Positions 6,632 to 11,521 of a DNA stretch of 11,521 bases are shown here, piece by piece. The stretch covers positions 1-11,521 of the forward strand of contig JADLEN010000055.1 of assembly GCA_020846105.1 (NCBI GenBank), given 5' to 3'. The notes beneath the pieces were generated by a model. It was not told where the DNA came from, searched no databases, and saw only the letters and a program-made list of their open reading frames with translations. Source of the DNA: Chitinophagaceae bacterium (GTDB taxonomy: Bacteria; Bacteroidota; Bacteroidia; Chitinophagales; Chitinophagaceae). Numbering within the stretch: the stretch's first letter is position 1; every line of letters begins with the position of its first letter. The translations under genes and the position numbers were made by a program.

Positions 6632-8554
6632 ATGAAAAAAATTAGTGTTCCTATTATTGTTGTGTTGCTAAGTGTCCTAACCTTCAGTGCTTTTGCACCT
6701 TCCGAAAAACAGAATGCAACGATAGTGGCTGAGCGACAAGCCGAGCGACTTGAAGACTTAATTTTAAGTGTTCAAAAATTGCACCAACTGGTAGCTGTTA
6801 AAGACACCCGCACTAAAGTACAAGCACAATATTTTAAAGTCAGAATTGCTTTCAAAAAATGGGAATACTTAGGCGAGTTTCTTGACCCAAATCTTGTGAA
6901 GGACAAAATAAATGGTGCTCCATTGCGCAAAATAGAAAGGAATACTTTTGGGATGAACATCCTCGAGCCCAAAGGAATGCAGGCTTTAGACGAAATGCTT
7001 TTTGCAGAAATAGCTTATAATGAAACAGAGGTACTTCCTGTAATTGCTGAAATGTTAGACGTGCTTCGCGATATAAAAAACATCCGCTACCCCATCTACG
7101 ACAGAGTAGTACTCGAAGCTTCAAGAACCGAGCTGATAAGGCTTTTTACGCTTGGCATCACGGGTTTTGATGTGCCTAGCTCTGGGCATTCTATCCAAGA
7201 CGCAGAGGTGGTAATGAGCACAATGGAAAATGACCTTAAACTATATGAACAAAGCTTCTCAAAAATAAATAAAGTTTTCAGCCAACAATTATATTCTGAA
7301 CTATTAGGAGCTGTAGATTTCTTAAAAACACAAAAGAGTTTTGACAGCCTTGATCGCTTAAAATTATTAACAACATACCTAAACCCAATATTCCAAAAAC
7401 TATATTTTTTCCATAAAGAATCTGGCATTGAAATGATACACGAAGTATCAAATTTTCTGCCTCCTCTAAACCTAAATGCAGATAATATTTTTGCTCCCAA
7501 CTTGCTCGATGAGTCCAAATACATAGGGCTACCCAATCAATTAAATACACCACAATTGGTATCGCTAGGCAAAATACTATTTTACGACCCCATACTTTCG
7601 GCCAATAACCAACGCTCTTGTGCCAGTTGTCACAATCCATCGAAAGCCTTTACCGACGGCAATGCCAAGAGTTTGGCGATGGGCTATAAGGGCACTGTAA
7701 GCAGAAATGCACCTACCCTTATCAACTGTGTATATAGTGAACGATTCTTTCACGACCTGCGAGCCGAGGCTTTGGAAGACCAAATAGAACACGTAGTGCT
7801 CAATGAAAAAGAATTCAACACTTCCATTTTTGCAATTATGGAAAAGTTGCAAGAAAGCAGTGAATACCAAATGCTTTTCCAGCAATGCTTTCCGAATATA
7901 AACGGCACATCTAGTATTAGCAATCAAAATGTTTCCTTCGCAATTTCTGCATTCGTAAGTTCATTACGTGCTTTTAATAGCCCTTTCGACAAGTATGTAA
8001 GGAACGAATCGACAGCACTCAGCGAATCAGCAAAGCGAGGCTTCAATTTGTTTATGGGAAAAGCTGCTTGCGGCACTTGCCATTATGCTCCACTATTTAA
8101 TGGAACGGTGCCTCCTCGATTCGAAGAGTCGGAAAGCGAGGTGCTAGGTGTACCCGAAAACCCATACCTGGCAGTGCTTTCATTAGATGCCGACAAAGGG
8201 CGCGCTGATGCAAAATTAAAAGAACAAGTAGGTTTTTATGAATACTCTTTCAAGACACCAACCATTAGAAACATTGCACTTACGGCACCTTATATGCACA
8301 ATGGCGCTTACAAAAAACTGGAAGATGTAATGAACTTTTATAACAACGGTGGCGGCATAGGTATTGGCTTAGACATTCCCACACAAACCTTGCCAGCAGA
8401 CAGTTTGCATTTGACCAAAACAGAGATAAAAGATGTGATTAGTTTTATGCAATCCCTCACAGACACATCAGGGCTCACATCCAAACCAAGCGCCTTACCA
8501 CAATTCAAAAACCATCCCGAATGGAATGCCCGAAAGATTGGTGGCGTTTATTAG
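6632..8554 (+). CDS. Diheme cytochrome c peroxidase/MauG-family protein with N-terminal helical domain
   Basis: This 640-residue periplasmic protein has a Sec signal peptide (about residues 1-22, SAFA then PSEK). Residues about 30-280 form an all-helical domain with FKKWEYLGEFLDP (74-86), INGAPLRKIE (93-102) and PKGMQALDEMLF (113-124); this recurs at the front of Bacteroidota peroxidases and faintly resembles imelysin-like iron-uptake helices. Residues about 300-615 are the diheme peroxidase. LGKILFYDPILSANNQRSCASCH gives heme 1 (Cys330, Cys333, His334). AACGTCH gives heme 2 (Cys480, Cys483, His484). TPTIRNIALTAPYMHNGAYK supplies Met555, the usual distal-ligand region. Expected chemistry is reduction of H2O2 to water, or MauG-like oxidation of a protein partner. 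It starts 73 bases after the PhoX stop behind a hairpin, with no room for an obvious promoter of its own. Family call sure; the role of the N-terminal domain is unknown. Confidence 0.9.
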   Translation: MKKISVPIIVVLLSVLTFSAFAPSEKQNATIVAERQAERLEDLILSVQKLHQLVAVKDTRTKVQAQYFKVRIAFKKWEYLGEFLDPNLVKDKINGAPLRKIERNTFGMNILEPKGMQALDEMLFAEIAYNETEVLPVIAEMLDVLRDIKNIRYPIYDRVVLEASRTELIRLFTLGITGFDVPSSGHSIQDAEVVMSTMENDLKLYEQSFSKINKVFSQQLYSELLGAVDFLKTQKSFDSLDRLKLLTTYLNPIFQKLYFFHKESGIEMIHEVSNFLPPLNLNADNIFAPNLLDESKYIGLPNQLNTPQLVSLGKILFYDPILSANNQRSCASCHNPSKAFTDGNAKSLAMGYKGTVSRNAPTLINCVYSERFFHDLRAEALEDQIEHVVLNEKEFNTSIFAIMEKLQESSEYQMLFQQCFPNINGTSSISNQNVSFAISAFVSSLRAFNSPFDKYVRNESTALSESAKRGFNLFMGKAACGTCHYAPLFNGTVPPRFEESESEVLGVPENPYLAVLSLDADKGRADAKLKEQVGFYEYSFKTPTIRNIALTAPYMHNGAYKKLEDVMNFYNNGGGIGIGLDIPTQTLPADSLHLTKTEIKDVISFMQSLTDTSGLTSKPSALPQFKNHPEWNARKIGGVY

Positions 8555-8591
8555 TCAATTGAGTTGAGCGATTGTTTTATCTTGCATAGCA

Positions 8592-9644
8592 ATGATAAAA
8601 TCCATTAAGCCCATTGTACTACAAATAGCTATTTTGTTATTGGCCATTTTGTTGGTTACTATTTTCAAAAATCAATACACACAATGGTTTGCTGCTATTG
8701 GCTTTCCTAAATTGCAAGTATTGCGCAGCACCATATTTGGCGCTAGCTCCCTAAGTGTTGGCGATATGGCCTACAGTGTAGCAGCAGCGTTCTTAATATT
8801 CCTAGGTATAAAACGCTACCGCAATACCAACTTTAAAAAGAAAAGTGCTTGGGCTATCATTTTGCTCAAAGCCACAAGGGCGGTATTGTTTATTGGTCTA
8901 GCATTTTATTTGCTTTGGAGCGCCCTATATGCACAGCCAAAACTTAGTACGCAAATGAGTTTGGGCAACAGCAAAAACATCAACAATACCATGTTGATGA
9001 ATTTTGATGCATCGCTAATACAAAGGATGAATAAAATAGTATCAAGTATTGACTCTTTGCCCTATGCACAAGTAAATAATATTGCTGCAGCTCAATACCA
9101 CCAATCGGGTATTGGCTTTCCGATGCGGGTTAAGCCTTCTCTATTTGGCACTTCGCTGGCTTATCTGGGTATCGAGGGTTATTTCAATCCCTTTACGGGC
9201 GAGGCGCAGGCCAATGCTCATTTGCCCAATTTTATGCTACCCTTTGTGCTCACACATGAGCTGGCGCACCAAGCAGGTATCGCCGCCGAAGACGATGCCA
9301 ACCTGATGGCCTACATCCGCTGTGTGGGTAGCAAGGACAGCAGCTTTCGCTACTCGGCATACCTTAATATTTGGCTATATACCCACCGCAAAGTTTGGAC
9401 CATAGACTCGGCCTATGCCGATAGCCTCACGGCTAGCCTCAATGCCACTAGCCTTGCCCACCTTGCAATATTGAAGAAAAGAAATGCCATTTATCAAAAC
9501 TTCCTCAACAATTGGAGCTCCGTTCTTTTCGATGCTTTTTTAAAAATGGGCAATCAAAAAGATGGCATCAGCAGCTACCGAAATGTAGCCTACGACGCCC
9601 TCCTTTGGGAGCAGCAGCAGGCAGCCAACATACAGCCCCAATAG
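8592..9644 (+). CDS. DUF3810 family membrane protein with HExxH motif
   Basis: This 350-residue protein has about three N-terminal membrane segments (about 8-25, 58-73 and 96-113), then a domain predicted to be extracytoplasmic. The key stretch is LTHELAHQAGIAAEDDANLMAY: His222-Glu223-x-x-His226 is a zinc-metalloprotease-type motif, and acidic residues at 233-235 could supply the third ligand. This is the defining block of DUF3810, common in Bacteroidota and uncharacterised as far as I know. FRYSAYLNIWLY (about 252-263) is another family-like block. The gene begins 37 bases after the peroxidase stop, with no clear terminator between, and ends 66 bases before the acyltransferase gene. A role as membrane-bound protease is inferred only from the motif; its substrate cannot be guessed from the context. 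Family call sure. Confidence 0.9.
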   Translation: MIKSIKPIVLQIAILLLAILLVTIFKNQYTQWFAAIGFPKLQVLRSTIFGASSLSVGDMAYSVAAAFLIFLGIKRYRNTNFKKKSAWAIILLKATRAVLFIGLAFYLLWSALYAQPKLSTQMSLGNSKNINNTMLMNFDASLIQRMNKIVSSIDSLPYAQVNNIAAAQYHQSGIGFPMRVKPSLFGTSLAYLGIEGYFNPFTGEAQANAHLPNFMLPFVLTHELAHQAGIAAEDDANLMAYIRCVGSKDSSFRYSAYLNIWLYTHRKVWTIDSAYADSLTASLNATSLAHLAILKKRNAIYQNFLNNWSSVLFDAFLKMGNQKDGISSYRNVAYDALLWEQQQAANIQPQ

Positions 9645-9652
9645 TAGTTTTG
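9645..9652 (+). promoter_or_regulatory. Possible -7 promoter box before the MBOAT gene
   Basis: TAGTTTTG matches the Bacteroidota -7 consensus TAnnTTTG at every fixed position and begins right after the DUF3810 stop, 66 bases before the acyltransferase start. A second near match, TACTTTCG, lies at 9667-9674. Neither has a TTG/TTTG at the proper distance upstream, so an internal promoter for the acyltransferase genes is possible but unproven. Confidence 0.3.
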
Positions 9653-9710
9653 TCGATATTTAATTTTACTTTCGTCGCACACTTACAACGGTTGTTGCTG
9701 ACCTATACAA

Positions 9711-11177
9711 ATGCTGTTCAACTCTTTAGAATTTGCTTTTTTTCTGCCTGTGGTTTTTGCGCTTTATTGGCTCATTGCCCGGCGTGGCTATGCCTTGCAA
9801 AACATCTTGTTGCTTGCCGCTAGCTATTATTTTTATGGCAGTTGGGATGTCCGCTTTTTAGCACTATTGGCATTCTCTACAGGCTTAGATTTTTTTACTG
9901 GCCTACAAATTCACCACGCATCATCCGCAAAGAAAAAGAAGCTGTGGCTCACCATCAGTGTACTCATAAACGTAGGTTTTTTGGGCTTTTTCAAATACTA
10001 CAATTTCTTTATAGAGTCTTTTGCCCAGCTGCTTGTTTCCCTCGGTTTCCAGCCTAGTTTTACTATGCTCAACATTGTCTTGCCAGTAGGTATTTCCTTT
10101 TATACTTTTCACGGCCTCTCTTATGTTTTCGATATTTATAGGGGCAAAATAACGCCCACACGCAAGCTCATAGACTACTCGCTTTTTGTTAGCTTTTTCC
10201 CTTTGTTGGTAGCAGGGCCTATAGAGCGAGCCATGCACTTGCTACCCCAAGTACAGGCTGTGCGCAGCTTCGATGCGGCCAAGTTTGCAGATGGGCTGCG
10301 GCAGATACTTTGGGGCTTATTCAAAAAAGTAATCATTGCAGACAATTGTGCGCAATATTCCAGCATGGTTTTCAACCACCAAGAGCAGCACAGTGGCGGT
10401 GCATTATTGGTAGGGGCTTTGTTTTTTATGTTCGAGGTCTATGGCGATTTTTCGGGCTACTCCGATATAGCACTTGGCACAGCTAGGCTCTTTGGCTTCG
10501 AGCTATTGCAAAACTTCTCCTACCCTTATTTCTCCCGCAATATTTCCGAGTTCTGGACCCGCTGGCACATCTCGCTGTCCTCTTGGTTTCGAGACTATGT
10601 ATACATACCCTTGGGCGGTGGCCGGGGCGCTAAGTGGCAAAAACTACGCAACGTTTTCATCGTTTTTCTGCTCAGTGGTTTTTGGCACGGCGCTAGTTTC
10701 AACCGCATACTTTGGGGTGGCCTGCATGCCGTATTTATGATACCCATAGTGCTGATGCCCGGCAAGCAGCACCGCTATACAGCCATTGTAGCACAGGGCC
10801 GGCTTTTCCCTAGTGGCAAAGAGCTGCTGCAAATACTCAGCACTTTTTTGTTGTGCACCCTAGCACTCATTGTGTTTCGCACCACTAGCATTGGCGCTAG
10901 CATAGCCTACCTACAACAGATATTTGTTTCCCTTTTCAATGGCCATATTTTTTCGGAAATAAAGGTGTTTTGGCAGCAGTCTGTAGGCATCACACCCACA
11001 CTGCTTATACTTATGTTCATAGCCTTTGAATGGATAAACAGGAGCAAGAAATACGCGCTGGAAAACATAGCAAGTAGCAGCCCCATTTGGCTACGATGGC
11101 TACTTTATTTTGTGCTCATTGCCATGCTATTTTTATTTGCCAACAGTAGCCGGCAGTTTATTTATTTTCAATTCTAA
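9711..11177 (+). CDS. MBOAT family O-acyltransferase (AlgI/DltB-like)
   Basis: This 488-residue polytopic inner-membrane protein has roughly ten or more hydrophobic segments. It has the AlgI-type start MLFNSLEFAFFLPVVFALYW and the block LPVGISFYTFHGLSYVFDIYRG (about 124-145). The catalytic region contains GDFSGYSDIALG (245-256), RNISEFWTRWHISLSSWFRDYVYIPLGG (276-303, His286) and FLLSGFWHGAS (319-329, His326); His326 is the expected MBOAT catalytic histidine. Such proteins move acyl groups, usually acetyl, across the membrane to a secreted polysaccharide, peptidoglycan or teichoic acid, with an SGNH/AlgX-like partner completing transfer. The partner candidate starts 12 bases downstream, implying an operon. 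No glycan biosynthesis genes lie in view, so the acceptor is unknown. The start ATG at 9711 fits family N-termini. Length is normal for AlgI-like members, and no key residue appears missing. Confidence 0.92.
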   Translation: MLFNSLEFAFFLPVVFALYWLIARRGYALQNILLLAASYYFYGSWDVRFLALLAFSTGLDFFTGLQIHHASSAKKKKLWLTISVLINVGFLGFFKYYNFFIESFAQLLVSLGFQPSFTMLNIVLPVGISFYTFHGLSYVFDIYRGKITPTRKLIDYSLFVSFFPLLVAGPIERAMHLLPQVQAVRSFDAAKFADGLRQILWGLFKKVIIADNCAQYSSMVFNHQEQHSGGALLVGALFFMFEVYGDFSGYSDIALGTARLFGFELLQNFSYPYFSRNISEFWTRWHISLSSWFRDYVYIPLGGGRGAKWQKLRNVFIVFLLSGFWHGASFNRILWGGLHAVFMIPIVLMPGKQHRYTAIVAQGRLFPSGKELLQILSTFLLCTLALIVFRTTSIGASIAYLQQIFVSLFNGHIFSEIKVFWQQSVGITPTLLILMFIAFEWINRSKKYALENIASSSPIWLRWLLYFVLIAMLFLFANSSRQFIYFQF

Positions 11178-11189
11178 TAACACACCGCC

Positions 11190-11521
11190 ATGAAAAAAAG
11201 TATGCTCAAAGTGTTGGTGTTTTTTGCCCTGCTAGTAGGCATGGCCCTACTGCTCGATACTTTTCTAGACCGCCAAATGAAACTACTCCGCTACGAAGAT
11301 GCTAGCGTGTGGAACGACATCAGCCGTGGCGGCATAGATGCCCACACCATCATCATAGGCTCTTCTAGGGCCGCCACACATATAGACCCCCAAATGATAG
11401 CCCAAGCCACTGGCGCCAGCTGCTACAACCTAGGTATGATGGGCCACAACTTCTTTATCGAGCACGCCCGATACCGCTATTATTTACAACACAACAGCCC
11501 CCCCAAAACCATCATCCTTTC
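11190..11521 (+). CDS. SGNH/DltD-like partner of the acyltransferase, N-terminal part (runs off right edge)
   Basis: An ATG at 11190, 12 bases after the acyltransferase stop, opens a frame that continues to the window end for 110 codons. A basic start (MKKSMLK) and one membrane segment (about 7-24) suggest a signal anchor with the rest in the periplasm. A TIIIGSSRAATHIDP stretch (about 53-67) has the GSSR loop expected after the first strand of SGNH-like hydrolases/acyltransferases such as DltD and AlgX relatives. SCYNLGMMGHNF (about 77-88) matches the second conserved region seen in MBOAT-linked members. The catalytic Asp/His region would lie beyond the edge. It likely receives acyl groups from the MBOAT protein and passes them to a glycan. 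The partner role rests on adjacency and these motifs; confidence in the gene is high, in exact function moderate. Confidence 0.78.
   Translation, partial: MKKSMLKVLVFFALLVGMALLLDTFLDRQMKLLRYEDASVWNDISRGGIDAHTIIIGSSRAATHIDPQMIAQATGASCYNLGMMGHNFFIEHARYRYYLQHNSPPKTIIL

Noticed and set aside
7096..7536. 146-codon open frame antisense to the peroxidase N-terminal domain
   Set aside because: The peroxidase reading is continuous and motif-rich; the antisense translation shows no family features.
9512..9823. 103-codon open frame bridging the DUF3810 and MBOAT genes
   Set aside because: It overlaps both real genes out of frame and its translation has no coherent features.

Overview
The window looks like chromosomal DNA from a member of the Bacteroidota, probably of the Chitinophagia/Sphingobacteriia/Cytophagia type. 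Four things point there. One protein carries a C-terminal type IX secretion (T9SS) sorting domain. There are families largely confined to this phylum (DUF3810, DUF6428, and a diheme peroxidase with a long helical N-terminal domain). Starts lack Shine-Dalgarno motifs and are preceded by A-rich leaders. TAnnTTTG-like -7 boxes also occur. No RNA genes, insertion sequences, CRISPR arrays or phage genes were seen.

Region 1 (1-289, minus): the 5' end of a secreted choice-of-anchor I family protein, running off the left edge. Region 2 (441-2961, plus): a compact four-gene arsenic resistance operon, arsR - DUF6428 - arsC - acr3, with gaps of 21, 18 and 4 bases. A 12-bp perfect palindrome just before arsR is a candidate autoregulatory operator. 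ArsR would sense arsenite, the LMW-phosphatase-type ArsC would reduce arsenate, and Acr3 would export arsenite. The DUF6428 protein, with a Cys-Cys tail, has no known role and is the most interesting unknown in the operon.

Region 3 (2985-8554): three exported proteins. A minus-strand lipoprotein joins a cytochrome c domain to an FG-GAP/VCBS repeat propeller. It is transcribed divergently from a T9SS-sorted PhoX-type (DUF839) phosphatase and a diheme cytochrome c peroxidase/MauG-family protein. The PhoX and peroxidase genes are separated by a strong hairpin. The ars operon and the lipoprotein gene converge at 2962-2984.

Region 4 (8592-11521, plus): a membrane DUF3810 protein with a zinc-protease-like HELAH motif, then an MBOAT (AlgI-like) O-acyltransferase and the first 110 residues of its probable SGNH/DltD-like partner, which runs off the right edge. 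The last two suggest O-acylation of an envelope or extracellular glycan.

The arsenic operon is a familiar Bacteroidota arrangement. I do not see a clear wholly new multi-gene system. The best leads are the cysteine-rich DUF6428 protein, the non-canonical thiol sites in ArsR and ArsC, the heme-FG-GAP lipoprotein facing PhoX and the diheme peroxidase, and the hairpin between those last two genes.
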